This document shows, in pieces, positions 25,020-35,400 of a stretch of 64,000 nt of DNA. The notes beneath the pieces are model-generated. The model did not search any database and was not told the DNA's origin. It saw nothing but the letters and a program-made list of their open reading frames with translations. Source of the stretch: a virus; IMG/VR virus record IMGVR_UViG_3300022752_004319, positions 62,001 to 126,000 of that record; one strand, written 5' to 3'. Both the position numbers and the translations under genes were made by a program. Each line of letters starts with the position of its first letter. Positions within the stretch are counted from its first letter, which is position 1.

Positions 25020-27173
25020 ATGGCGGACGCTGACTTAGGCCCACAATCAATTTCTGATTATTTTAAGAGTGTAAAAGACCAAATAACCAGAGGACTGGAA
25101 GGGTTGGAAGAAGATATAATAAAAGCATCAAGTAACTTAATGCTTGAAGTTGTGTCGTACAATACTCAATTAGCAGGATCCTTTGGTAGAACACAAGCCG
25201 CAGTAATTGGTTTAAGAAAAGAATTTGTAAGTGCCGTACCAGCTATTGTCGCATTAGGCGGCACGTCTCAAGATGTTTTTAACATTATAAAAGAAACATC
25301 AAAAAGTCTTGGAACAAATAGAATATTACTTTCTGAAACAACAACAGACTTATTCACGGCGGGTAAAGCTTTAGGTCTCTCCTCAGAAAGTATGGGGGCT
25401 GTTGTTTTAGATTTTGAGAACGCTGGTATACAAACAGGATTAATCAGAGATAGAATGCAACAAACAGCGAACATAGCTCGAGTTGTTGCGGCAAACTCAA
25501 ATGCCGTGTTTTCACAAGTACAACAAAACTTAGGTGCACTCAACAAGTATGGATTTAAAGATGGGGTTGAAGGATTATCTAGAATGGCAGCAAAAGCAGT
25601 ATCATTAAGAACTAATATGTATGAAATCTTTGATTTTGCTGAAAGAGTATTTTCACCAGAAGGTGCTATAGAGGCTGTAGCTGGATTTCAGAGAATGGGA
25701 GTTGCCGTAGGTGATTTAGCAGATCCTTTTAGATTGTTATATTTGGCACAGGAAGATGTGGAAGGGTTATATGATGGTATTCTCAAAGCGACAGAAAAAT
25801 TTTCATATTTAGACGAGAAAACTGGTGAAGTAAAAATACTATCCAACGCCAAAAGAGATTTAAGAGACATAGCGCAAGTAGCTGGTATTAGCCAAGATAC
25901 TCTTACAAAAAATGTATTAGCGATGGGTAAAATGAACAAATTTGCTTCAGAATTTAAGTTCATGAATGTAACAGAAGAAGACAAATTGATGATTTCAAAT
26001 TTAGCCGAATTTGATAAGACAAGTAAAGAATACAAAGTAAAAGTTGGAACTGAAACAAAACTTATATCTCAACTAAGTAGGGAAGACATTGAATATCTAA
26101 GAGGAAGACCTGAAACTGTTGAAGAAATTGCTCAAGCTCAATTAACAGAAGATGAATTGATCAGAGCAAATACGGATTCAATCGTAAAGATGTTGGGCGG
26201 AATATCAGCGGGATCAAAACCAATGGGTGATATCCAACAACTTATCAGGGCTGGTATTGAAGGTACTAATATTGGTGTTGTAAGGGGTGGTCGAAGACTA
26301 AAACCAGCAATTGAAAGAGTTGACGAAGGATATGCTAAACTACCAAAATTATTCAAAGAAATTGCTGATGATTTTAAAAGTGGAAATGTTGACGTAGAAA
26401 AATGGTGGAAAAAAATAACTACAGCGTCCACAGAGTACGCTGAGGAACTCAAAAAACTAGGAAAAGAAATTCAAGGTTTCGATCTACTAGGTGAAATGAA
26501 AAAAAGAATTAGTAAGGATAATTTATTTGCTCAAGGTGGTGGTGTTTTATTAGACTTCACAAACCAAAGTATAAGTAATCTAAAAACAAATTTTCTCGAT
26601 CCATTAAAAGAAAGTATTTCAGAAACTCAAAAAAATTTAAATAATTTTAACACCACTAATCAGACTGGTAATGGTAATTTAGCAACAAACACAGAACTAG
26701 CAACCAAAAATTTATATGATTTCCAAGCTATTTTAAGTCAAATTAACGATAATTTCAAAAATTTTAAATTTGAAAAAACAGCAAGTCGAGATATACCAAA
26801 CCCTCAAGTAAGTTTAGCACAACTAGCAAACACTATATCACAATTAAATGGAGAAATAAATTTATTAACAACGACACAAAGTAACGAACTTAGACCAATG
26901 GTAAATAATGATCAAAAAATTGAAGTAGCAAGTATTGAACCGCCAGCATCAAAACAATTACCAATACAACAAAATCCTACTATGTCGTTTTCTCCACTTA
27001 ATGGAAAGATAGATGTTAGAGTTACACGCGAAGATGGTGGACCAAGTGTTGATCTGACAAGTCAAGTTGTGGCAAGTGCGGTTTTTCAAAGAGAAGTTTT
27101 AAGACTTATCGATGGAAAAATACAACAACCAAATTATTCAGATATAGCCAATTCAACAAGTACTTCAAGTTAG
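25020..27173 (+). CDS. Tail tape measure protein (position and composition like T4 gp29)
   Basis: The 717-residue, mostly alpha-helical protein has repeated heptad-like segments (about 20-330), an Ala-rich stretch with 'GAVVLDFENAG' and 'AAKAVSLRTNMYEIFDFAERVFSPEG', a charged helical region (330-520), and a low-complexity Asn/Gln/Thr-rich region (about 540-690). This composition and its place right after the gp26-like protein and its overlapping ORF identify the tape measure. At about 1.5 A per helical residue the helix-rich length would give a tail near 100 nm, similar to T4 (gp29, 590 residues). No lytic domain is visible. Confidence 0.85.
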   Translation: MADADLGPQSISDYFKSVKDQITRGLEGLEEDIIKASSNLMLEVVSYNTQLAGSFGRTQAAVIGLRKEFVSAVPAIVALGGTSQDVFNIIKETSKSLGTNRILLSETTTDLFTAGKALGLSSESMGAVVLDFENAGIQTGLIRDRMQQTANIARVVAANSNAVFSQVQQNLGALNKYGFKDGVEGLSRMAAKAVSLRTNMYEIFDFAERVFSPEGAIEAVAGFQRMGVAVGDLADPFRLLYLAQEDVEGLYDGILKATEKFSYLDEKTGEVKILSNAKRDLRDIAQVAGISQDTLTKNVLAMGKMNKFASEFKFMNVTEEDKLMISNLAEFDKTSKEYKVKVGTETKLISQLSREDIEYLRGRPETVEEIAQAQLTEDELIRANTDSIVKMLGGISAGSKPMGDIQQLIRAGIEGTNIGVVRGGRRLKPAIERVDEGYAKLPKLFKEIADDFKSGNVDVEKWWKKITTASTEYAEELKKLGKEIQGFDLLGEMKKRISKDNLFAQGGGVLLDFTNQSISNLKTNFLDPLKESISETQKNLNNFNTTNQTGNGNLATNTELATKNLYDFQAILSQINDNFKNFKFEKTASRDIPNPQVSLAQLANTISQLNGEINLLTTTQSNELRPMVNNDQKIEVASIEPPASKQLPIQQNPTMSFSPLNGKIDVRVTREDGGPSVDLTSQVVASAVFQREVLRLIDGKIQQPNYSDIANSTSTSS

Positions 27174-27189
27174 AAAAAAAACAAGGGTA

Positions 27190-27199
27190 AGTATTTATT
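27190..27199 (+). promoter_or_regulatory. AGTATTTATT motif, large baseplate protein
   Basis: It lies 12 nt before the ATG at 27212. Confidence 0.45.
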
Positions 27200-27211
27200 G
27201 GTGTAGATTAT

Positions 27212-30200
27212 ATGCCATCCCAACTAACTTTTGCCGCAACATCAGCTATTCGTAATAGTTTAATAGGTCGTAACCTGAAACCGTATATCAAACCTGGTGC
27301 GTTTGTGTATTCGGTATCTAACCTACCAAATCAATACGAACCAAGTCAATATTCAGTAATTGATTCACCAGATCAACTCATAGATCTAGCCCCATTTGCA
27401 GATGGTTTATATTTAAACAATGAATTTGGTCCAGAGGGCGGTTTTAAAAAAGATATTTCAGGATTAATTAGTGTTTCACAAAACCCAACAAATAGAGGAC
27501 CATATGGACCGTTCCCCCCATATACTGACGCACTTAAATTATTTTCCACAACATTCCAAAAGAAAGGACAGATCAAAAATGAATATTCACCAAGAGATGG
27601 TTTCATAAGATATTATGATATCGGTGATATTGTTAAAGTACAAAAAAATGCAACGTATTGGGATCCCCCTAGTTTTAGACCTTCATCGTATTCGCCATTT
27701 AGTGTCTTATTACAAGAAATCCCAACAGGTTCAAATGGTAATGTACTTCAAGATTCAGAATTAGCACAACTTGGTGTTGAGTTTCTTAAAAAAGCATACC
27801 AACAAAGAATAGACCAGAACGTTCGAACAGAAACGTTAGGTCGCGTTAATATTTTAAATGGTTTACAAGATCCAATTAACTTATCATTAATTGTTGCTGG
27901 TAAAAGACCCCTTATCTTCAGAGATTATAAAATCACCTCTGGAGGTGGTAATATTTTATCACAAGGACAAGATATTGTTCAAAGAATAGCTGGGTTCACA
28001 TTTCCATTTTCACCAATACCTGGAGATTATTTTACTGTTGATAACGAACAACGAACGATTAATTCAACACAATCATTAGCAAGATCTAGTGAAGGTGGAA
28101 GAAGAGGGGGTGTATTTGGATTATTTGGAAGTCGACCAACATCACCTTCACAATTATTTTTAGATTATACTGGTGAAGGACAAAGAGCACAATTAACCAA
28201 TAATTTAGATTATAATAGATATAGACCTAGATATAATACTGGAGGACGTGGGGTTATATCTGTACTTGGAGAGGCAATATTTGGTTCACAAGTACAGGAC
28301 TTGGGCCAAGGATTATATTATGTTGGATCTCCAGACAGAGAACCGATTTACCTTAATTCACCACCGGGTTTAGTACCAATTAACGAATTTGGTGAAGAAA
28401 TTTTAGCTCCAGTATATGGATCACAAGTTTTAGGTAAAGAATATGAGGGACAAGAACTTTCCGAAAGGTTAAACTTTGGTTTTGTAGGCACAACATACCA
28501 AAGTCAGGGTGATATAAGTGGGGGTTTAAGTTGGACTAATACCAAGGATTCACCTAATGCGGGCAAAAGAGTAAGACCTAATGGCTCTGCAGGATCACAA
28601 GATCCAGATTTTTCAGCAATATCAGATCAATTTGGAAGTAGTGAATCTATCAATTATAGATTTAAAGCGGGCTCAATTTTAGATGACACACAAAGACTTG
28701 TTGATTCAATGCCACTTGACGGTCGTAGGTATTCACATGTCGGAAATGCAATCAATCAAATTAGTAAAATTTTTGATGATGGTTATAAACAAATAACTAA
28801 AGGATCACGAGTTATAGGTTTTACCCCAAACCAACTCAACACCCCACTTGAATATTGTAGAGTGTTTACCAAAGATACACCTTACATTTCATATACCGAT
28901 TTACAGAAATCAGATGGTAATATTAGAAAAGCATCGTATTCAATCCTTGACAAAACATATCAACTTAATATTGCACCAGAAAAAGGTGGAGATTCAATAT
29001 TACGTGGAGAAGGTGGTGTGAAAAAATATATGTTCTCTATTGAGAACTTAGCGTGGAGAACATCATCTAGACCAGGTTTAAGATATCAAGATTTACCAAA
29101 ATGTGAACAAGGTCCAAATGGTGGTAGAATTATGTGGTTTCCACCTTATGATTTGGACTTCAGTGAGGATACAAGACCTTCATTTAATGAAACTACTTTC
29201 TTGGGAAGACCAGAACCAATTTATACTTATAAAAACACAAGTAGATCTGGAACGTTAAAATGGAAGATCCTTGTGGATCATCCCTCAGTTTTAAATCTAG
29301 TTGCTCAAAAAGTATTAGCAAACGAAGGGTCGAGGGGGGTGGCAGACCAAGTAATCAATTCATTTTTCGCTGGTTGTAAAAAATATGATCTTTATGAATT
29401 GGCAGAAAAATTTAATAATGTCCCACTGTCAGACCTTCAAGCTTATCAAGAATTAGTCAATAATCCAAATGTAACACCAGAACAATATTCAGATGCCCTG
29501 TCAAACATCAAACCAGATCCTGAAACAGTTTCAATTCAGACTACAACACCACCAACAACACCTTCATTTGATGAGTATGTAAACTTTGGTTTTTATTTTG
29601 ACAATGACATACCTAAACAATCACAACAAGATTTCCAACCATTGTACAATACATACGTTTCACAAAACAATAAAGAATTATACCGAACAAACACAAAACC
29701 AACAACTGAAGTTCAACCTGTTCAAGAATTTTTTACCCAAGTTGTTGAAGGAAATTATAATAAAATCAAAGAATTTTCTAAAAAATTATATGATTTATTA
29801 TCCCAAGACGAAACAGCTATTGTAAAAATTACACTTTTTTCAGCCGCATCATCACCAGGAAGTATACCATATAATTTATCATTGTCACAAAAACGCAATG
29901 AATCCGCATTGAAATTCTTTCAAAATTATTTAATTGACGGGAATAAAACATTGTCAGATTTTATTGGATCTAGAATTGTTATCAATGGGATCGCACAAGG
30001 AGAAACAACTGTTGTAAACCCAAAAAGTGGTGTGGGTGATAATGTTTGCTTAAATAGCGTTGACTGCTCTCAAGTGTTGAATGGGTCTGCGAAAATTTAC
30101 TCTGTAGCAGCAATGGCGTGCAGAGTATCAAATATACAAAGTATATCAGTTACAACAACACCAATAAACCCAGAACCAGCAAATACTGGTTCAAATATTG

Positions 30201-32131
30201 TGTTGACACAAGACGGAAGACCGAACCAAACAAGACCAAGCAATAATAACAATAATAATCAACCACAAGTACAAAAAGATTTGTACAAAGGAGCTTCAAA
30301 AAAATTATTGAGATTACTTTTGAATGAGTGTGATTATTTTGAAGTGTTAAAAGAAACTGACTTTTTTGCATACAACTCAATCAAAAATAAATTGAAATAT
30401 TTTAGTCCGAGTTTTCATTCTATGACACCAGAAGGATTGAACTCGAGATTAACCTTTCTACAACAATGTGCAAGACCAGGAGATACAATACCAACCATTG
30501 GGCCTGATGGACGACCAATATACAATGATGCGCTCAATACTTCATTTGGAGCACCACCAGTTCTGGTTCTAAGAGTAGGTGATTTCTATAATACCAAAAT
30601 AATACCAACATCTTTTAATATTACGTACGAAAAACTTTATGATATGAATCCTGAAGGTATTGGGTTTCAGCCTATGATAGCAAACGTGTCAATGGGATTT
30701 AATTTCATTGGGGGTTCAGGTCTTGCAAAACCAATCGAAACATTACAAAATGCCTTGTCATTTAATTACTATGCAAATACTGAGGTTTATGATGAAAGAG
30801 CTGAATCCACAGATACGTCTTTTAACGCTTTAGACCAAACAATTATAGAAAAACTTCAAAATAGATTACCTACCGTTGGTATCTCTAATTTTGACCCACA
30901 ACTACAAAATTTAGGTGGGGATACTATAGGGATACTCGTCCAAACAGGATCTAACCTTTCAGGTATTACAGGTAATTTAGATTACACAAAATTTGTAGAT
31001 CAATTCTTGACACTCACACAAAACTATTTTACAGCAACAATAATGTTTTTAGATAATGTATTGAAAAAGTATGGGTATGGAATGCTTACACTATTAAACA
31101 CCAAATATAATGGAAATTTGGGATATCACCAAGGTGTATTAATTGTAAATCCAGTTTATATTTATGGTAAACCTTTACTTTATCAATTAAATGTTGATAA
31201 AATATTCGAAATATTATCCGTTTATATTTTGAATGAAACTATTGAAATTTTCACAGTAGTTTCACCTGATGGTACTATGTATAGTGCTGGACTTATGAGT
31301 AATCAATCGGTGACACAAACACAAAAAGATATATTCAAGGGAAATTATGAAAGATTTATTCAAACATATAGAACAAATTTCATAAACGATTTAACAGATT
31401 TGGTATCACAATTGGTACAAATCGAACAAAATTATGTTTATGAAATCGATAAAACAACCTTTCTTGGGAAGAATTTATCAGATGGAAAAATTAATTCAAA
31501 AGGAGCTCCTGTAGTTTATAATTTTGTTGGTGATCCGACACCACAAAATAGACTTGTAAATGATTTACAATCTATATCAGCCGATCTAAACTATTTTTTA
31601 ATTTCGTTATATGATGGAAGATTATACAACGATATGTATTTTCAATCCGATTTAGAAAAACCACTAAACGATCCATTTTCGTCTTTTGTCTATTACACAC
31701 CAAATGAGTTGGGAGCTTCAAATGCCCTAAAAACTTCACCACAACAAGTGGAGTATTTACTACTTGCAAAAATATACACAAATCAAACAACACTACAACA
31801 ATTCTTGAGAGATCTTTCAGAAGGGTTAGATCCATTTGTTAGAGATATTGTTTATCGTTACTATGGAACTTTATTAAAAAACACTTATGATAGATTAAAT
31901 ACAAATTGTATAAATCTTTTAGATACATATAAACAAACATTTGGTAAAAATTTTGTAAATTTTACACCAACGTTTCAGTCCAACACTGGACCACAAATAC
32001 AAAGAACAATAGATTTCCAAGAAAATTTTTCTCCGTCAGATGTTGTTAAAACACAATTGACAAATTTATATTCACCGAATAATATTGACATAAATCCAAG
32101 TACCTTCAATCTTAAAAAGAAATTTAATTAA
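27212..32131 (+). CDS. Giant baseplate protein with an OmpA-like domain
   Basis: The product has 1639 residues. Residues 1-600 are beta-rich and unrecognised. A conserved-looking core near 610-710 reads 'IENLAWRTSSRPG', 'GRIMWFPPYDLDF', 'FLGRPEPIYTYKNTSRSGTLKW' and 'VDHPSVLN', of the kind seen in baseplate proteins that bind the tube/hub. Residues about 791-935 resemble an OmpA C-terminal domain (FYFDNDIP; PYNLSLSQKRNESALKFF; NGIAQGET). The Arg of OmpA is kept (QKRN), but the Asp of the usual 'TD' is not obvious, so peptidoglycan binding is uncertain. An Asn/Gln-rich linker (about 995-1025) precedes a C-terminal half with 'PTSFNITYEKLYDMNPEGIGFQPMIANVSMGF', typical of hub/wedge folds. It is coupled to the next gene by a TAATG overlap. 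Confidence 0.8.
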   Translation: MPSQLTFAATSAIRNSLIGRNLKPYIKPGAFVYSVSNLPNQYEPSQYSVIDSPDQLIDLAPFADGLYLNNEFGPEGGFKKDISGLISVSQNPTNRGPYGPFPPYTDALKLFSTTFQKKGQIKNEYSPRDGFIRYYDIGDIVKVQKNATYWDPPSFRPSSYSPFSVLLQEIPTGSNGNVLQDSELAQLGVEFLKKAYQQRIDQNVRTETLGRVNILNGLQDPINLSLIVAGKRPLIFRDYKITSGGGNILSQGQDIVQRIAGFTFPFSPIPGDYFTVDNEQRTINSTQSLARSSEGGRRGGVFGLFGSRPTSPSQLFLDYTGEGQRAQLTNNLDYNRYRPRYNTGGRGVISVLGEAIFGSQVQDLGQGLYYVGSPDREPIYLNSPPGLVPINEFGEEILAPVYGSQVLGKEYEGQELSERLNFGFVGTTYQSQGDISGGLSWTNTKDSPNAGKRVRPNGSAGSQDPDFSAISDQFGSSESINYRFKAGSILDDTQRLVDSMPLDGRRYSHVGNAINQISKIFDDGYKQITKGSRVIGFTPNQLNTPLEYCRVFTKDTPYISYTDLQKSDGNIRKASYSILDKTYQLNIAPEKGGDSILRGEGGVKKYMFSIENLAWRTSSRPGLRYQDLPKCEQGPNGGRIMWFPPYDLDFSEDTRPSFNETTFLGRPEPIYTYKNTSRSGTLKWKILVDHPSVLNLVAQKVLANEGSRGVADQVINSFFAGCKKYDLYELAEKFNNVPLSDLQAYQELVNNPNVTPEQYSDALSNIKPDPETVSIQTTTPPTTPSFDEYVNFGFYFDNDIPKQSQQDFQPLYNTYVSQNNKELYRTNTKPTTEVQPVQEFFTQVVEGNYNKIKEFSKKLYDLLSQDETAIVKITLFSAASSPGSIPYNLSLSQKRNESALKFFQNYLIDGNKTLSDFIGSRIVINGIAQGETTVVNPKSGVGDNVCLNSVDCSQVLNGSAKIYSVAAMACRVSNIQSISVTTTPINPEPANTGSNIVLTQDGRPNQTRPSNNNNNNQPQVQKDLYKGASKKLLRLLLNECDYFEVLKETDFFAYNSIKNKLKYFSPSFHSMTPEGLNSRLTFLQQCARPGDTIPTIGPDGRPIYNDALNTSFGAPPVLVLRVGDFYNTKIIPTSFNITYEKLYDMNPEGIGFQPMIANVSMGFNFIGGSGLAKPIETLQNALSFNYYANTEVYDERAESTDTSFNALDQTIIEKLQNRLPTVGISNFDPQLQNLGGDTIGILVQTGSNLSGITGNLDYTKFVDQFLTLTQNYFTATIMFLDNVLKKYGYGMLTLLNTKYNGNLGYHQGVLIVNPVYIYGKPLLYQLNVDKIFEILSVYILNETIEIFTVVSPDGTMYSAGLMSNQSVTQTQKDIFKGNYERFIQTYRTNFINDLTDLVSQLVQIEQNYVYEIDKTTFLGKNLSDGKINSKGAPVVYNFVGDPTPQNRLVNDLQSISADLNYFLISLYDGRLYNDMYFQSDLEKPLNDPFSSFVYYTPNELGASNALKTSPQQVEYLLLAKIYTNQTTLQQFLRDLSEGLDPFVRDIVYRYYGTLLKNTYDRLNTNCINLLDTYKQTFGKNFVNFTPTFQSNTGPQIQRTIDFQENFSPSDVVKTQLTNLYSPNNIDINPSTFNLKKKFN

Positions 32132-32451
32132 TGGACCAATATTATAACCGCTATGAACAATTCGTAATTAACGGACAACAGACAGTTGTTCCATTTGTTA
32201 CTTTGCCGTCCAAAGGTACGGATCAGAGGTTCATCTATAAAACAGCAGTAAGTAGGTTAGATAAAGTATCACAACAATATTACAATACACCTTTTTTTGG
32301 GTGGTTAATACTCCAAGGAAACCCACAATACGGAGGTTTAGAATGGAATATACCAGATAATTCAATTATACGAATTCCCTTTCCATTAATAACTTCGTTA
32401 CAAGACTATCAAAACGCCTTGAATACTCACTTCTTTTATTATGGCAGATAA
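32131..32451 (+). CDS. LysM-like baseplate protein (T4 gp53 / tail protein X type)
   Basis: The 106-residue product reads as a LysM-type fold: 'SRLDKVSQQYYNTPFFGWLILQGN...IPDNSIIRIP' follows the usual 'rLD.Ia..yYg....W.I...N.......i..G..i.IP' pattern of T4 gp53 and P2 gpX. In T4 gp53 joins wedges in the baseplate. The start codon shares a base with the previous stop (TAATG), and the stop overlaps the next gene by 11 nt. The three genes are therefore translationally coupled, and their products probably assemble together. Confidence 0.88.
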   Translation: MDQYYNRYEQFVINGQQTVVPFVTLPSKGTDQRFIYKTAVSRLDKVSQQYYNTPFFGWLILQGNPQYGGLEWNIPDNSIIRIPFPLITSLQDYQNALNTHFFYYGR

Positions 32452-35400
32452 TTTTCCCAAAACTAATGAAGATGTTTTTGTTATAAAAGATGTCGATAAT
32501 ATTATAATTGTTGACCCAAACAAAACAATATCTAAGGATGGTATTGTGAGTGAACGAGGGATCAATCAAGAAAACTTTGTTATGTACGCTAACTTAGAAG
32601 CTCAAATGCTACCAAGAACTAAGTTAATACAAGGACAAGATCTAGAAAATACAGTACAAACTCAAACCCTAGCCTCAATAAATTTCTTGAGACCGGGAGG
32701 AAGAACTTTTTTAGATAACACATATACAGATCAATTTACAGGACAGGACACATTAATTGGAAAAGGAATCAATCAACCGAGTGTTGATCAATTGAGTAAA
32801 CCTAATAAAACTGATGAATTTTATTCCAAACAAAATACTCAAAACTCACAAGACACTGGACTTTTGGGTATTGAATCAATAGGGATAAAAAATACAAGGT
32901 CTTTCACACCAGTAGTTGATATGGTTCTCATAGATACTATGGGACGTGCCCTTTTTGAAAAGGGAGATAAATCAGAATACGCTTTCTTTTTTAATCTACC
33001 GTATCCCACCTTTTATTTAACAATCAAAGGTTATTATGGTAAAGCAATAAAGTATCAACTTATTCTTTCAAAGTTTTCAGCGGCATTCGAAGCGGCAACT
33101 GGAAACTATAGAATAACGTTACAATTCTATTCGTACAAGTATACAATATTAGCTGAAACACAAATTGGTGCTTTATTTGCCACACCCTTCATGTATACGA
33201 ATGATTTTAAAATCACTCAAGAAATACCTCCGGGATCTGCTGCGGCTCAAACTTCTGTTGGAGATGATAAAACAACCGTAAGAGAAGTAAGAACTACAAG
33301 AGGTAGACAATTTATTTCGGATGTTTATAAAAAATATAAAGCCCTTGGTTTGATTGATGAAAATTTTCCAGAAATTACTTTTCCTGAATTAAGAGCACAA
33401 CTCCAAGCTCTACAAAAAAATTTAGAAACTACCTTTGGCCAAACAGATTTTTCACCATTAACGGACTGCGAGGATTATTTTGCAATACTAGATGAATATA
33501 GAAATTCAATTACAGATACCACAAATCCTTCTAGTTGGATTAGTAAATCAATAGATCCCAACAAAGTATTTTATTTGAAATCAACAGACAATAGTAAACC
33601 TACCAAGGCTTATATTTTTAACCAAGCTCTTAGATCTAATAACCAGTTAGCTGAAAATGCACTTGGAAGTTTACAAAAAACGGTAACTGATTTCGAAACT
33701 CCATTGTTAAAAAATAAAACTTTGGGTTTGGATGGAAAATATAAAATTGGAAATAATGCTCCGACACCGAGTGAAATTAAAAAAATACAAGAAATTGATG
33801 CTAGTAAGAGTAATGACTTGGCTATTGTAAAATCAAACAGTTTTGTTAAACCTATTACACCTGACGGAGTTGATTGGGCATTGACATTCGAGTTAAGAAA
33901 CAAACGTAAACCAGTTAACGAGGCTGAGGTCACTTCGTTACAAGCCGATGAACAACAATTTTTTTATACAATATTGTCGGAACTGGATGAAGAGGTGGCC
34001 TACCCAACCTATGTTTTTGTTTTTGATGGTCCAGGTCAATTTGAGGATATAATTGATAAATCCCTTGAAGAATTAGATCAGAAAAAAACAGAGATTGTTG
34101 AAAAAATGAGTGAATTTTTATCCAAAAAAATAGAAGGCCCTAATGGTCTAGGCTTCAAACCAACGATGAGAAATATAATGGCTATTATTTTTGCATCCAC
34201 TGAGGCTTTTTATCGATTACTTAATTTGGTACATAGAGACGCGTGGGCGGTAAGAAACAATAGTATAAGACAACTAGCGTGTTATGGGGATGATAAAGAC
34301 TCTCCAGACATCAAACAAAATATTAGAGATATTAACCAAAACGGACAAATTAATCAAGAGGTTTATCCTTGGCCCTTATACTTGAAACCAGAAATTGACG
34401 AAAACAAAATTCAACGATACGTAGCAATGTATCCCGGGGAACAATCAGAAATATCTAAAACTCGAGCGTCGGATTACCAAATTTGGCCAGAAGTACAATT
34501 TGTTGAAGAATACATTAGAGGCCTTACCAAAAGTCAAAGTATAAGTCAACAATCAGGTAACCCAGCAGAAAACGATGTTGGTCGACTTGTAAACAGAATT
34601 ACTGTTAATGCTGTAGATTTCCCAACAACAAATAAAATTTTTGCAGATCTACAAGATGTTAAATTTCTTTATGAAATTTATGAAAGAGTGTATCTTCAAA
34701 CTTACTGGGATCGATTATCCAGACCCACAGCACAGAATTCTGAAGTCATGACTAGCCTTTCTGAAATGGAAGTTATCAATATAAGAAAAGCTCTAAATAC
34801 TTTTGGAAATCCTAGTTTGATCAAGTTACTTAAAAATACTGCGTTCAGGGCCTCCAATTATTTACAAGTACTTCGTAATATTTCAAACGAAGGTGTGGGT
34901 ATTTCTTGGCAACAATTTATACGTGGTATATTCACTTCTGATTATTTAAGAGTTGAAACTCAAAAAGATTTTTCAATTTTCCCGTCAACCACAATAAGTT
35001 CTGGGTTTCAATTTTCAGATATAGATACTTCCGTATTAAGTAAAGTATCAGAATATGTAAAAAATAGTTCATCATCATCCATTGATTTTTTAGACTTATA
35101 TCCTTTTATAGATCCAATTTGGGTAAATTATAATTTGTCTAATATAACCCAACGACCAATAGGTTATAATAGTACAACTAAAAGTTTGTTTTTGAATCAA
35201 AGTTTGAACTTCATTACTAATTTTGAAAAGACAGCAAATGTAGAACTGGATATTAATAGACCACTTGTTAATAATTCATACAAAAAATACACTCAACCTG
35301 AAATAGAACTTATATCAAATATTCAACAAACAGGCGCAAACACTCCAATTGGGTTTAATACGTACTATGAAAATAAGATAAAAGAAAATAAGTTTTTGAT

